From: Candidatus Acidiferrales bacterium
Lineage (GTDB): Bacteria; Bacteroidota; Ignavibacteria; Kryptoniales; JAKASW01
NCBI GenBank assembly: GCA_035515795.1
Contig: DATJAY010000026.1
Location: 1 to 64,000, forward strand
Direction: 5' to 3'
DNA: 64,000 nucleotides
Part shown: piece after piece, positions 32,303 to 40,490 of the stretch
How the letters are laid out: every line of letters starts with the position of its first letter
Numbering within the stretch: the stretch's first letter is position 1
Notes under the pieces: generated by a model
Seen by the model: the letters and a program-made list of their open reading frames with translations, nothing else
Database searches by the model: none
What the model was told of the DNA's origin: nothing
Translations under genes and position numbers: made by a program

Positions 32303-33067
32303 TCAAGATCGGATCCTCTTTTTTTCCTTCACGGTGGATCTCCCGTTGATTCGACATGCGTCCTCATATTCTAACAGGTCTATTTCGCATCCATCTCCTA
32401 TCATGACGTTTTTCCCTCGGACTATTTTTGCTTTTGTGTCCTCCAGCTGTAACTCGTCGCCCTCGATGCTGTCCGCAATCAATTTTCCCTTGAAAAAGTC
32501 TGGGGGCATGAAAAGCGATTTTAGCATGTTTGCCAGCTTGGAGTGATGTCCTCGCCTTATACTGACCCTTTCACCGCCGATTTCGGCGACTTTACAACGG
32601 CTATGGATTCGGATGTCTATGTCATCGGCGCTGAGCAATCCGCCTATCGTGAGGGGACCCTCTGATCTGAACGTCTCAGCCTCACAATTCTTTCTTATCG
32701 TTGCGTAACCAGTCATCCTTAAGTCATCCGATTTCACGCCGCCTTTTATGTCAACGCCGCCGCGCAGGACAAGATCTCCGGCGTTGACGTCACCGTTTGT
32801 TTCTACATTTCCGTCGATCCGGACTTCCTCGGTTTCCAACGAGCCTGTGATTGAGACAGAGCCGACTATTCTCACGTGCTTAGACCTTAAGTTGCCCTCG
32901 ATCCGGGAATTTCCAATAGACTTAAAGTTTATGCAGTCTAAGTTTCCATTAATGATGCTGTCGCCGATTATTTTTGCATTTCTATAGAGTCCACCGGATG
33001 CACTATTGTCTCCGATGATCTTAAGATCTGCCCTCGCGCTGTTTGTTGAATGAGTTTTCATTTCCAC
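32303..33067 (-). CDS. Bactofilin-like polymer-forming protein (BacF/YhbF-like)
   Basis: A 254-residue protein made of short beta-strand turns: KIIGDSIINGNLDCINFKSIGNSRIEGNLRSKHVRIVGSVSITGSLETEEVRIDGNVETNGDVNAGDLVLRGGVDIKGGVKSDDLRMTG. The 'G...I.G.....' periodicity is that of bactofilins and of the B. subtilis YhbE/YhbF proteins. These assemble into filaments of right-handed beta-helices and help place envelope or motility structures. GTG start at 33067 shares a base with the upstream stop; ATG 33061 is an alternative. It is the third gene of a DUF4004-bactofilin-bactofilin set, so it probably co-polymerises with its neighbour. Confidence 0.8.
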   Translation of the reverse strand: MEMKTHSTNSARADLKIIGDNSASGGLYRNAKIIGDSIINGNLDCINFKSIGNSRIEGNLRSKHVRIVGSVSITGSLETEEVRIDGNVETNGDVNAGDLVLRGGVDIKGGVKSDDLRMTGYATIRKNCEAETFRSEGPLTIGGLLSADDIDIRIHSRCKVAEIGGERVSIRRGHHSKLANMLKSLFMPPDFFKGKLIADSIEGDELQLEDTKAKIVRGKNVMIGDGCEIDLLEYEDACRINGRSTVKEKKRIRS

Positions 33068-33753
33068 TAAACTTTCTTGTTTTCCTTTACGGAGGAGTCG
33101 CGATCTTTGTAAAAAGTATTCTTGTATTCAACCTTATCGATTTGGCATCCCGGTCCGACCTTCACATTTCCGCCACGAACCACTTTCACCGTTACATTTT
33201 CTAGATAGATGTTGTCACCCTCGATAGTCTCGACAGACAAATAACGATTCATTTGCCACATCGGGAAGAGCGAGCTAAGAAACTTTTTGAAGCCGAACGC
33301 GCTGCCGGCTTTGATTTCAATTTCCTGACCGCCAATTTCTCTTGCTCTAGACGCAACATACATCTCGATGTCTATTTTGTCGGCGTTTAGCAGGCCGCCG
33401 ATCGTAAATCCTCCTTGCGACCTGAAGGTTTCTGCGCCGCAGTCTTTGTTCACCTTTAACATGCCGCGGTTCTCGATCCGGTCTGCCGATACTGCTCCAC
33501 CAATTTCCGTCATCCCATCTATGATAAGGTCTTCTGCTTTGACACTCCCGTTAATTTCTGATTTGCCCGCCACTCTGGCTGTTCTGGTTTTGACATTTCC
33601 ATGGATGCATCCAAGTCCGTTTATCTGGAGCTCAACACAGTCTAGGTCCCCATTGATGTCTCCTTTGCCGTTTATCTGCACGTAATTGTAGTTCCCGCCC
33701 GAAGAGTTCCCGAGCCCGTTTATGCGCAAATCATTTTTCATATTTTTAACCAT
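33067..33753 (-). CDS. Bactofilin-like polymer-forming protein (BacE/YhbE-like)
   Basis: A 228-residue paralogue of the next gene: NYNYVQINGKGDINGDLDCVELQINGLGCIHGNVKTRTARVAGKSEINGSVKAEDLIIDGMTEIGGAVSADRIENRGMLKVNKDCGAETFRSQGGFTIGGLLNADKIDIEMY. The strand spacing is the same and the closing block is shared ('GGxxxKVVRGGNVKVGPGCQIDKVEYKNTF'). Two filament-type paralogues in tandem, after a DUF4004 regulator, match the yhbD-yhbE-yhbF order of Bacillus as I recall it. The 8-base overlap with the upstream gene indicates translational coupling. Confidence 0.8.
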   Translation of the reverse strand: MVKNMKNDLRINGLGNSSGGNYNYVQINGKGDINGDLDCVELQINGLGCIHGNVKTRTARVAGKSEINGSVKAEDLIIDGMTEIGGAVSADRIENRGMLKVNKDCGAETFRSQGGFTIGGLLNADKIDIEMYVASRAREIGGQEIEIKAGSAFGFKKFLSSLFPMWQMNRYLSVETIEGDNIYLENVTVKVVRGGNVKVGPGCQIDKVEYKNTFYKDRDSSVKENKKV

Positions 33754-34390
33754 TTGTTATCTCTACGTTGGACAACTTTTGTTTTAGTTCCTCTATGCAG
33801 CCTGTAATATTTTGCCTGCCAACGATCTTGGTGGCCGATTCAAAATGAATTTGATTCGGTGCGGTGACAATAAGGCAGCTCGAGACGCCGAGCTTTCGAA
33901 TAAATATTAGATCGCAGTTCTTTCCCTCGAAGGAAGCGTAATGTTCGTCGAGGGTTCTGATAAGAATCTTTCCTTCATCAGAATTTATCTCGCCTGACTG
34001 GAGCATTTTGTCGAGGATATAAACGAAGAGTATCTTTTCAAAGTCGAATGAGCCGGGCTCTCCAGAAGTCTCAACAAAAATGTCCACAGCTACTGCCGAG
34101 ACAATCTTCTCCTGGGTCAATTTGTCTTTGTCGGAGTGGACGTCTGCGGGATTTGGTGAGAGGATGTCCGCGACCTCGTCGAGCGAAGCGTCTTCTTTCA
34201 TGTTTTTGATCTTGTCGATCCGAGACAGAATCTTGTCGCGCGGGAAGAAGGTTTCCTGTCCGGTAAAAGTTGACTTGCGGATGAACCAATCTTCGGGTAT
34301 CAGTGCCTTTCTTTTCCACCTGTAGAGCTGTCCGTATGATATCCCGGTCAATTCGAGCAGGTCCTTCTTCGATATTAGATCATTTTCCAT
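33746..34390 (-). CDS. DUF4004/YhbD-like regulator
   Basis: A 214-residue protein. The N-terminal MerR-type winged HTH is LISKKDLLELTGISYGQLYRWKRKALIPEDWFIRKSTFTGQETFFPRDKILSRIDKI, where 'GISYGQLYRWKRK.LIPE.WF....T..GQET.FP...IL.RI..I' is the YhbD/DUF4004 signature. A C-terminal ligand/oligomerisation part follows. The genes downstream encode bactofilin-like proteins, exactly the partners expected, so this is probably their regulator or a factor controlling filament placement. It starts the operon; the 150-base gap to the ArsR-like gene holds no gene but is AT-rich. Confidence 0.85.
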   Translation of the reverse strand: MENDLISKKDLLELTGISYGQLYRWKRKALIPEDWFIRKSTFTGQETFFPRDKILSRIDKIKNMKEDASLDEVADILSPNPADVHSDKDKLTQEKIVSAVAVDIFVETSGEPGSFDFEKILFVYILDKMLQSGEINSDEGKILIRTLDEHYASFEGKNCDLIFIRKLGVSSCLIVTAPNQIHFESATKIVGRQNITGCIEELKQKLSNVEITNG

Positions 34391-34548
34391 TTTCTTCAGC
34401 CTCTGACATAATATAACATAACATTGTTACGTTGTCAAGAGTCAATTTCATTACATATACGTCGATTTGCCATTCTTGTTTCGTTATATGTAATAATCTC
34501 CAAATTTTCCGTGAAAACAGGTTGTTATTCTTGCGAGGTCTTCGAAGA

Positions 34549-34845
34549 TCACTTTTTTATCAACTTCTCAAGGACATTGATATGTTCTTCCAATGCGCGC
34601 TTTCCTTTTTCAGTGATCCTGTATTTTGTCTGTGGTTTTCTGTCGACGAATTTTTTCTTCATTGAGACATAGCCTGCGTCTTCTAATTTGCGCAGGTGAG
34701 TGCTCAGGTTGCCGTCCGTGGTCTTTACCATACCTTTCAGGAAATTGAAATCCGCTTCAATCACGCTTACCAACGCGGCGATGATTGCAACTCTTATTCT
34801 AGACTGGAGCGTGTCATTGAGTTGTTTGTAGTCGAAATCGGTCAT
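34549..34845 (-). CDS. ArsR/PadR-like winged-helix regulator
   Basis: A 98-residue protein. The long open frame reaching 35370 is an artefact; the true start is ATG 34845 (MTDFDYKQLNDTLQSRIRVAIIAALVSV), which overlaps the upstream stop as ATGA. The winged helix is visible: FNFLKGMVKTTDGNLSTHLRKLEDAGYVSMKKKFVDRKPQTKYRITEKGKRALEEHI ('TDGNLSTHLRKLE.AGYV' recognition helix, then the wing with TKYR.TEKG). This HTH_27-type family usually controls the adjacent membrane protein. Lacks the usual ArsR cysteine metal motif, so the effector is not a soft metal. Confidence 0.85.
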   Translation of the reverse strand: MTDFDYKQLNDTLQSRIRVAIIAALVSVIEADFNFLKGMVKTTDGNLSTHLRKLEDAGYVSMKKKFVDRKPQTKYRITEKGKRALEEHINVLEKLIKK

Positions 34846-35441
34846 TTCGTATCTGGATGCGCTTGTTGGTCTCGCCATTGTTTGCGGAACAGCATTCCCG
34901 GGATGACCATGAAAAGAATTATCATAACGCCGAAAATGGGCATTGTCTCGAGACCTCTTACGAGAAACATCAAAAGCGAGCCTACCCACCATGCGACGGC
35001 TACGTATAGCACCCAATTCAGTTTTTGAACCAAGGCAGTGACGGCGAAACTCACCCCCATGATGGTCGCGAATACCGGGGCAATTGCCCAGTCTTCGAGC
35101 CCTCCGGAAATTGTTCCAGCGAATCCAAGGATTGTCATGGCAATTCCACAGCTTGTCCACACGTAGGAGAGGATCTTGACCCCCAGGTTTTCCATGGATG
35201 GCCTCTTGCGTATCCCCATGACGATGGAGAATATCCATCCTGATCCGATTATCACGACCCAAATCCAGATTGCCAGATGACCGTAACCCGCAATTATCGC
35301 TCCGTAAGATGCGAAGACCGCTATGCTTATTAAGATCCCCCAGGTAATTATTTCTTTCCCGCTGTTGCACGTAAATTCCCTGCTTTCTTCGATAACCCTT
35401 TTTATGAGGGCTATCTCCTCAATCGCGCTTTGTTGATCCAT
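34842..35441 (-). CDS. Membrane protein paired with winged-helix regulator
   Basis: A 199-residue protein with five or six membrane helices (ITWGILISIAVFASYGAIIAGY; IWIWVVIIGSGWIFSIVMGI; VWTSCGIAMTILGFAGTISGG; VLYVAVAWWVGSLLMFLVRG; MPIFGVMIILFMVIPGMLF). A soluble N-terminal helix (MDQQSAIEEIALIKRVIEESREF) may carry the signal to the cytoplasm. It is translationally coupled to the regulator (ATGA overlap), a two-gene cassette I recall as common in Bacteroidota. Substrate or signal unknown. The operon starts at 35441. Confidence 0.8.
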   Translation of the reverse strand: MDQQSAIEEIALIKRVIEESREFTCNSGKEIITWGILISIAVFASYGAIIAGYGHLAIWIWVVIIGSGWIFSIVMGIRKRPSMENLGVKILSYVWTSCGIAMTILGFAGTISGGLEDWAIAPVFATIMGVSFAVTALVQKLNWVLYVAVAWWVGSLLMFLVRGLETMPIFGVMIILFMVIPGMLFRKQWRDQQAHPDTK

Positions 35442-35591
35442 TTATCCTCCGTTTATAAAGTACTTTGTATTACAGAGTAAGTTACATAATCGCGAGTAAT
35501 TTGTCAAGAAAAAAGTGAATGATCTTTTGGGTCGCCATTGTACAACTCAGTCTCATTTGTTAACTTGATTATAACGAAATCAGGCTGCTGA

Positions 35592-37085
35592 ATGAATATA
35601 CTTCTTGTCTATCCGGAATATCCCGACACGTTCTGGAGTTTCAAACATGCGTTAAAATTTGTCTCGAAGAAAGCGGCATTCCCACCGCTCGGCCTCCTGA
35701 CGGTTGCCGCGATGTTACCTGAAGAATGGGAAAAAAGGGTGGTCGACGTAAATGTCCGGCCGTTGCGAGACGATGACATACTCTGGGCTGATTATGTTTT
35801 CGTAAGTGCGATGTCGGTTCAGAAAGAATCTGCCAAAGCAATCATAGCGCGCTCCAAGAAACTCGATAGGAAAATAGTTGCCGGCGGACCGCTGTTTACA
35901 GCATTGCACGACGAGTTTGGGAACGTTGACTACCTTGTCCTGAACGAAGCGGAGATCACACTGAAGCCTTTCCTAGCCGATCTCGCTGCAGGGAAGGCAA
36001 AGCACATCTACACTACCACCGAATGGGCTGACATAACTCAGACTCCGATTCCTAGATGGGACTTGATAAATCTCAAGAATTATGCGTCGATGAATCTCCA
36101 GTACTCGCGGGGGTGTCCATACGATTGCGAGTTTTGTGATATTACTGTCCTGTACGGCAGGATTCCGCGCACAAAGACCAAGGAGCAGGTGATTTCCGAA
36201 CTTGACAGCCTCCGTGAACGAGGCTGGAGAGCTAGCGTCTTTTTTGTGGACGATAATTTTTTGGGAAACAAGAGCAAATTGAAGAAGGAGATACTCCCTT
36301 CAATAATCGAATGGATGGACGAAAAACGCCATCCTTTCTTTTTCAATACCGAGGTGTCACTTAACTCAGCCGATGATGAAGAGCTCATGACGCTCATGGC
36401 CAGAGCGGGCTTTAATGCAGTTTTTGTCGGGATCGAATCGCCGAACGAAGAAAGTCTGGAAGAGTGCAAGAAGATTCCAAATAAGAAACGCGATCTTGCC
36501 GCGAGTGTAAGGAAAATTCAGAAGTTTGGAATGGAAGTTCAAGGAGGATTCATTTTAGGTTTCGATATGGATCCGGCGTCGATTTTCGATAAGATGACCT
36601 CGTTCATCCAGGAAACAGGAATTGTCACGGCGATGGTTGGTTTGCTGAATGCGCCGCGAGGCACGAAACTTTATAAAAGGTTGATGAAGGAGGGAAGACT
36701 TCTTCACGTCTTTTCTGGGGACAACACTGATTTTTCCATGAACTTTATTCCCAAGATGAACAGGGACGTTCTCGTTAAAGGATACAAGAGTGTAGTTAAG
36801 AGAATCTATTCGCCGAAACAATATTATGAGCGCGTGAAAAAATTCATGAAGAATTACAATCCGCCTCAGGTGAAAGTCTTCCGCATGAACCCCGGTTATA
36901 CAAGAGCTCTTTTCAAATCGATTGTGCGTCTCGGCATGGTTGAGAAGGAGAGGGTTTATTACTGGCGGCTGTTTTTCTGGTCACTTTTCACGAGGCCGAA
37001 ACTTTTCCCGCTGGCCATAACTTTCTGCATTTACGGTTTCCATTTCAGAAAGATATTTGAAGACCACATAATGAATTTGAAATAA
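35592..37085 (+). CDS. B12-binding radical SAM protein (DUF4070 family)
   Basis: A 497-residue protein. The N-terminal cobalamin-binding domain is MNILLVYPEYPDTFWSFKHALKFVSKKAAFPPLGLLTVAAMLP. The radical SAM cluster motif is YSRGCPYDCEFCDITVLYGRIPRTKT (CxxxCxxC), followed by the TIM-barrel segments FFVDDNFLGNKSKLKKEILPSIIEWM and GFNAVFVGIESPNEESLEECKK. The C-terminal DUF4070 part (LLHVFSGDNTDFSMNFIPKMNRDVLVKGYKSVVKRIYSPKQYYERVKKF) is typical of B12-radical SAM methylases that act on lipids or terpenoids (HpnP-like hopanoid methylase and relatives). The neighbours give no substrate. Length is normal. Confidence 0.88.
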   Translation: MNILLVYPEYPDTFWSFKHALKFVSKKAAFPPLGLLTVAAMLPEEWEKRVVDVNVRPLRDDDILWADYVFVSAMSVQKESAKAIIARSKKLDRKIVAGGPLFTALHDEFGNVDYLVLNEAEITLKPFLADLAAGKAKHIYTTTEWADITQTPIPRWDLINLKNYASMNLQYSRGCPYDCEFCDITVLYGRIPRTKTKEQVISELDSLRERGWRASVFFVDDNFLGNKSKLKKEILPSIIEWMDEKRHPFFFNTEVSLNSADDEELMTLMARAGFNAVFVGIESPNEESLEECKKIPNKKRDLAASVRKIQKFGMEVQGGFILGFDMDPASIFDKMTSFIQETGIVTAMVGLLNAPRGTKLYKRLMKEGRLLHVFSGDNTDFSMNFIPKMNRDVLVKGYKSVVKRIYSPKQYYERVKKFMKNYNPPQVKVFRMNPGYTRALFKSIVRLGMVEKERVYYWRLFFWSLFTRPKLFPLAITFCIYGFHFRKIFEDHIMNLK

Positions 37086-37205
37086 TCAAAGACAGAGGCG
37101 AATGCCGTGTTTCCGAGGAGCGCCTTTGTGTCATGGATAGGTACTGATTAGCGGTGGTATCAAGGGGCGGTGGGCAGCGTCCGGAACTTGCATATCGAAT
37201 ACTCA

Positions 37206-37619
37206 TCATCTCAGAAACAGACTATATGTCAACACGACGAATACAATTGCCGTGAACGTAGTGTATTTATAATTCCGTTCCGCGAATGCGAAGAAGAGCA
37301 TAGAAGCTGCAACGCGGACATACGGTGTGAGCATCAGGGCCGCGATGCCGAGATTGACAAGGAGTCGAGGTCTGAGGTGAAGCCGTGTAAACTGATGAAT
37401 TTCGGTCAGCACGAATTGAAACAAGTTCATCCCCGCGATTGAGTAATCAAGCCCGATATGTCCCGTGTCGACATAATGCCAAATTACTCCTGACACGATC
37501 AACGTGATGCTTGTGAGGACGCCGACAAGAAGAATATACCCAACGAGTGCGTCCATCTTATATTCGATTGACTTTTCTTTCTCCTTTTTTGACTTCGTTT
37601 CTTGCGTCGTATTAGTCAT
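37206..37619 (-). CDS. DUF1634 membrane protein
   Basis: A 137-residue protein with three helices (LVGYILLVGVLTSITLIVSGVIWHYV; LVNLGIAALMLTPYVRVAASMLFFAFAE; TAIVFVVLTYSLFL). The N-terminus is charged (SKKEKEKSIEYKMD). 'IEY..D.LVGYILL.GVL.SI.LI..G..WH' and 'LGIAALMLTPYVRVAAS' are the DUF1634 signature. This family is nearly always beside a TauE/SafE exporter, as here: its start overlaps the TauE stop by 4 bases. It is probably an accessory subunit. Confidence 0.9.
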   Translation of the reverse strand: MTNTTQETKSKKEKEKSIEYKMDALVGYILLVGVLTSITLIVSGVIWHYVDTGHIGLDYSIAGMNLFQFVLTEIHQFTRLHLRPRLLVNLGIAALMLTPYVRVAASMLFFAFAERNYKYTTFTAIVFVVLTYSLFLR

Positions 37620-38446
37620 GCGATAGCTCCTATCCCGCGAATTATCATCTCTACGCCAAGAATTGCGAGGATCACAAGAAAGAAAAGCCTGACCGTCTGG
37701 TTGGTTAAACGAACGAGGATCCTTGTTCCGATAAAAGCACCGCAGACGATGCCGAGTATCACAGGCGCAGCAAGTGCCGGATCGATCATGCCGGCCGCTA
37801 GGTAAACGCTTGTCCCCGCGAGGGCAGTGACGCCAATAATCAAGTTGCTCGTGGTGGTAGATACTTTAGGCGGAAGTCCCATCACAAGATCGTGGATCAA
37901 AACCTTTAGAGCTCCTGCCCCAATGCCGAGCAGACCTGCGATGAGTCCGGCACCGAACATAAGTGGTCCCCCGAAATAAGCCCGGCATCCGCGATAGTTG
38001 ATCGTCTCCTTGGATGCATTATCGTAATACTCGCCCTCGAGTTCTAACCACTTTGAAAACTTGTCCTGATGCTCGATCGGGCGCCACATTTCATGTCGCT
38101 GTATCAGTAAGGTCAACCATGATCCGAGGAGGACCAGACCGAAAATTATGAACAGCGGTCCGCGGGAGGAGATAAGGGTAATCGCCGCGCCGGCGAGGGC
38201 ACCCACTATGGTAAACATTTCTAGAAACATTCCGACCTTAAGATTCGTAATCCGGTCGCGCACATATGCGGACGCCGATCCGGATGAGGTGGCAATTACC
38301 GAGACTATGCTGATGGCAATCGCATGTTTTATATCCATTCCGAACAGCGTCAATGCCGGTATGAGTATCACACCGCCTCCCATACCGCTCATTGCACCTA
38401 CAAAGCCGGCAACAACTGAGACTACCAACAATATTTCAAACGACAT
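37616..38446 (-). CDS. TauE/SafE (TSUP) family anion exporter
   Basis: A 276-residue membrane protein with about eight helices. The two diagnostic repeats are VVAGFVGAMSGMGGGVILIPALTLFGMDIKHAIAISIVSVIATSSGSASAY and GLIAGLLGIGAGALKVLIHDLVMGLPPKVSTTTSNLIIGVTALAG ('G.G(G/A)G...P...' loops). TSUP proteins export sulfite, sulfoacetate or other organic anions. The fused loop GPLMFGAGLIAG lies between. A DUF1634 gene is coupled downstream. The upstream region 38447-38617 leads instead into the Kdp box A of the divergent PII-like gene. Confidence 0.9.
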   Translation of the reverse strand: MSFEILLVVSVVAGFVGAMSGMGGGVILIPALTLFGMDIKHAIAISIVSVIATSSGSASAYVRDRITNLKVGMFLEMFTIVGALAGAAITLISSRGPLFIIFGLVLLGSWLTLLIQRHEMWRPIEHQDKFSKWLELEGEYYDNASKETINYRGCRAYFGGPLMFGAGLIAGLLGIGAGALKVLIHDLVMGLPPKVSTTTSNLIIGVTALAGTSVYLAAGMIDPALAAPVILGIVCGAFIGTRILVRLTNQTVRLFFLVILAILGVEMIIRGIGAIA

Positions 38447-38530
38447 TCAATTGACTTTCAATCATTGGACACGATTTAGTGCATGGCGCCCCTAATCTAC
38501 ACACAAATTAAATTAGACTCAATTTGCGGG

Positions 38531-38582
38531 TTTTATAATTGCTTTACGTCTTTTCAGTCTCTTTTTATGCTTCCTTGATTGC
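38531..38582 (+). promoter_or_regulatory. Kdp-type box A (upstream of PII-like gene)
   Basis: A 52-base segment aligns without gaps with 40126-40177 and 50226-50277; by hand count about 31 of 52 columns are the same in all three. It begins TTATAATTGCTTTACG, a direct repeat of TTTA-type half-sites 11 bases apart, with a further CTTTTTATG about 20 bases on and TTGATTGC at the end. It lies 35 bases before the ATG of the PII-like gene. The half-site pattern recalls the T-rich KdpE operator of E. coli (from memory). Binding by the KdpE in this window is inference. Confidence 0.65.
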
Positions 38583-38617
38583 ACCAAGCACCATGAAGTG
38601 ATCATATTTTCCCCGTT

Positions 38618-38971
38618 ATGAAAAAGATAGAAATTTTTATACCACCTGAAAAGGTCTATGACGTCTGTGAAGGGCTCCATGGTATGGGCATTTATGGGAT
38701 CGTCCTAAGTGAATCAAGAATTATTGACAAAGCGATCGAGGAGGATTCAGAAAAATTGGACGACAAAATCATAATCCCGCCCAAGATCGCACTGGTACTT
38801 ACGCTGACATCCTCGCTGGTTGAGCCAGTTGTATTTACCGTTCTTTCCATCATGAAGGCTGGTTCTCCGGCAAACGGGAGAATTACCATTTCATCATTCG
38901 AAGAGGTAATTGACACGGACGACGAAGAAACAGATACGGATATGCTTCAGTGGTATCAACTCGCAAAGTGA
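38618..38971 (+). CDS. PII-superfamily regulatory protein with short acidic T-loop
   Basis: A 117-residue protein with the PII fold: KKIEIFIPPEKVYDVCEGLHGMGIYGIVLSES (beta1-alpha1-beta2), KIALVLTLTSSLVEPVVFTVLSIMKAG (beta3-alpha2) and GRITISSFEEVIDTDDEET (beta4, the position of the GDGKIF..V block in GlnB). The loop between beta2 and beta3 (RIIDKAIEEDSEKLDDKIIIPP) replaces the long T-loop of GlnB, has no uridylylatable Tyr and is acidic. It is not next to nitrogen genes; a porin and the Kdp operon follow. A role as nucleotide or second-messenger sensor for potassium uptake is inference, by analogy with SbtB and PstA/DarA PII-like proteins. Confidence 0.75.
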   Translation: MKKIEIFIPPEKVYDVCEGLHGMGIYGIVLSESRIIDKAIEEDSEKLDDKIIIPPKIALVLTLTSSLVEPVVFTVLSIMKAGSPANGRITISSFEEVIDTDDEETDTDMLQWYQLAK

Positions 38972-38982
38972 GGTATCAATTT

Positions 38983-40107
38983 ATGAAAAACTTTTACATC
39001 TGGACAATCATATTTGCAGTACTTATTACTTCATCATCTGCTCTTGGCGCGGATTCAACTTCGGTTGCTGCACAAATTCTCTCTAAAGTTTCCTGGAGTG
39101 GATTCGTCGATGTCTATTACAGTAAGAACTTCAATGGTCCGTCAAATCAGTGGAACCAACTTCGCAACTTCGACTTTTATGAAAACCAGTTTGCATTAAA
39201 CCTTGCAAAACTGACAATCCAAGAGCAGGCTCAGCCTGTCGGCTTTCGCGTCGACCTTGGTATCGGGACCGGCAACGATATCGTTCAAGGTCTGCTGAAT
39301 CCATTGACGGGAGCCACGACACCGTCCATGAGCACATTGAATCTTGTCGAGCAGGCTTATCTCACGGCGGTCATTCCTGTCGGCTCCGGTTTAACTGTCG
39401 ACATCGGAAAATTTGCGACGATGATGGGTTATGAGGTAATCGAATCCAACGGCAACTGGAACTACAGCAGATCGCTGATGTTTGCATGGGCAATTCCGTA
39501 TTATCACATGGGAATGAGGCTCACATATCCGGTCACAAGCAGTTTCACGGTTGCTCTCCATATCGTCAACAGCTGGAATACCGTTGTAGATAACAACAAA
39601 TCAAAATCGGTCGGACTGGAATTCAGCTACTCTCCAACACCTACGACATCGATCACGGTGAACGGCATGAGCGGGTTTGAACAGCCAACCGGTGTTCCAT
39701 ACGGGAAGAGAGATGTTGCCGAACTTATTGCCACCCAGCAGGTCGGAGATAATCTTTCGTTTGCACTTGATGTCACCTACGGGCGGGAGAGATATCTTGG
39801 CTCCCTGCAAATCTGGAAAGGGACAGCGGTCTACGCGAAGTATAATCTCGACTCGAAATCAGACATCGCCCTGCGCGGTGAGGTCTATTACGATCCGAAT
39901 GACTACACCACTTTCGTGACATTTCCCAAGGCGACATTCAAAGAGATCACCGCGACATACGAATACCGTCCGTGGGATCCGATAATCTTGCGCCTCGAAG
40001 CACGAGACGATTTTGCGAATGGGAATGCATTCGTATCCGCAAGCACGGCGGCTCCAACAAGAGCTTCGCAGCCAACGCTTCTGGTCGGAGTTATTGCAAC
40101 GTTTTGA
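38983..40107 (+). CDS. Outer-membrane porin (BBP2-like)
   Basis: A 374-residue protein started at ATG 38983 (MKNFYIWTIIF); the frame extends upstream, but that would overlap the PII-like gene. The signal peptide ends near SSSALGADS. The mature protein begins ILSKVSWSGFVDVYYSKNFNGPSNQWNQLRNFDFYENQFALNLAKLTIQEQAQPVGFRVDLGIGTG and continues as amphipathic strands to YRPWDPIILRLEARDDF and a final LVGVIATF with terminal Phe, as recognised by BAM. This matches the 'putative beta-barrel porin 2' class. It is 11 bases after the PII-like gene and just upstream of Kdp box B, so it is probably an outer-membrane entry route for K+ or another cation. Confidence 0.8.
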   Translation: MKNFYIWTIIFAVLITSSSALGADSTSVAAQILSKVSWSGFVDVYYSKNFNGPSNQWNQLRNFDFYENQFALNLAKLTIQEQAQPVGFRVDLGIGTGNDIVQGLLNPLTGATTPSMSTLNLVEQAYLTAVIPVGSGLTVDIGKFATMMGYEVIESNGNWNYSRSLMFAWAIPYYHMGMRLTYPVTSSFTVALHIVNSWNTVVDNNKSKSVGLEFSYSPTPTTSITVNGMSGFEQPTGVPYGKRDVAELIATQQVGDNLSFALDVTYGRERYLGSLQIWKGTAVYAKYNLDSKSDIALRGEVYYDPNDYTTFVTFPKATFKEITATYEYRPWDPIILRLEARDDFANGNAFVSASTAAPTRASQPTLLVGVIATF

Positions 40108-40125
40108 AAATTTTATGAAATCGAC

Positions 40126-40177
40126 CGTTATGATTTCTTTATGTTTTCACGGCTTCTCTTTACGGTTTCTTAATTGC
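40126..40177 (+). promoter_or_regulatory. Kdp-type box B (upstream of micropeptide/kdpF)
   Basis: The second gapless copy of the 52-base box, starting 18 bases after the porin stop. It has TTATGATTTCTTTATG, CTCTTTACGG and TTAATTGC at the same offsets as in the other copies. The downstream ATG of the micropeptide is 69 bases away, leaving room for a promoter. Its presence inside the cluster suggests that kdpF-kdpC transcription can start independently of the PII-porin genes. Confidence 0.65.
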
Positions 40178-40246
40178 TCTTGCATAGTGGAACAGTGACA
40201 TTGATGCCGTAAGGATTTAAAAATTTGAAATTTGGAGAAATGTAAA

Positions 40247-40348
40247 ATGGAAATGAATCTTCTGATATGGTTACCAGCGATGTTTCTGTTGCTGATCTGC
40301 CTGATGGGACTATGCTATCTCTTCATGGAAGCTTGTGACAAGATCTAA
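40247..40348 (+). CDS. Single-helix micropeptide upstream of kdpF (cluster 1)
   Basis: A 33-residue frame from ATG 40247 (a second ATG at 40253 is possible), with GGAG about nine bases upstream. Nearly all of it is one membrane helix (NLLIWLPAMFLLLICLMGLC), ending MEACDKI. Cluster 2 has an analogous single-helix peptide in the same place, which argues that both are real. Similar peptides ending in a Cys-acidic motif before kdpF are, as far as I recall, present in other phyla but rarely annotated. Confidence 0.6.
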   Translation: MEMNLLIWLPAMFLLLICLMGLCYLFMEACDKI

Positions 40349-40371
40349 CCAAACACACGAGGTATGAGGAA

Positions 40372-40452
40372 ATGATTTATTTAACAATCGTCGTAACAGT
40401 GCTCCTGTTTGTCTATTTAGTCGTTGCGCTTCTAAGACCGGAAAAGTTTTAA
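40372..40452 (+). CDS. kdpF: KdpF small subunit (cluster 1)
   Basis: A 26-residue peptide, MIYLTIVVTVLLFVYLVVAL then LRPEKF. The 'YL..ALL.PE.F' ending is the KdpF hallmark (E. coli KdpF has 29 residues). It is a single membrane helix that stabilises the KdpFABC complex. GAGG lies upstream. It precedes the kdpA relic by 38 bases. Confidence 0.9.
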   Translation: MIYLTIVVTVLLFVYLVVALLRPEKF

Positions 40453-40490
40453 GCGAAACGGCAGAGGTTTAGCTAAAAGGAGATTAAGAA

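Noticed and set aside
32106-32357. A short minus-strand frame after the bactofilin-like gene
   Set aside because: Overlaps the end of the bactofilin-like gene, has no ribosome-binding site and no protein-like pattern.
34549-35370. A 273-codon open frame on the minus strand
   Set aside because: Only its last 98 codons encode a winged-helix protein. The front part is an out-of-frame image of the membrane-protein gene, and the ATGA overlap at 34842-34845 gives the real start.
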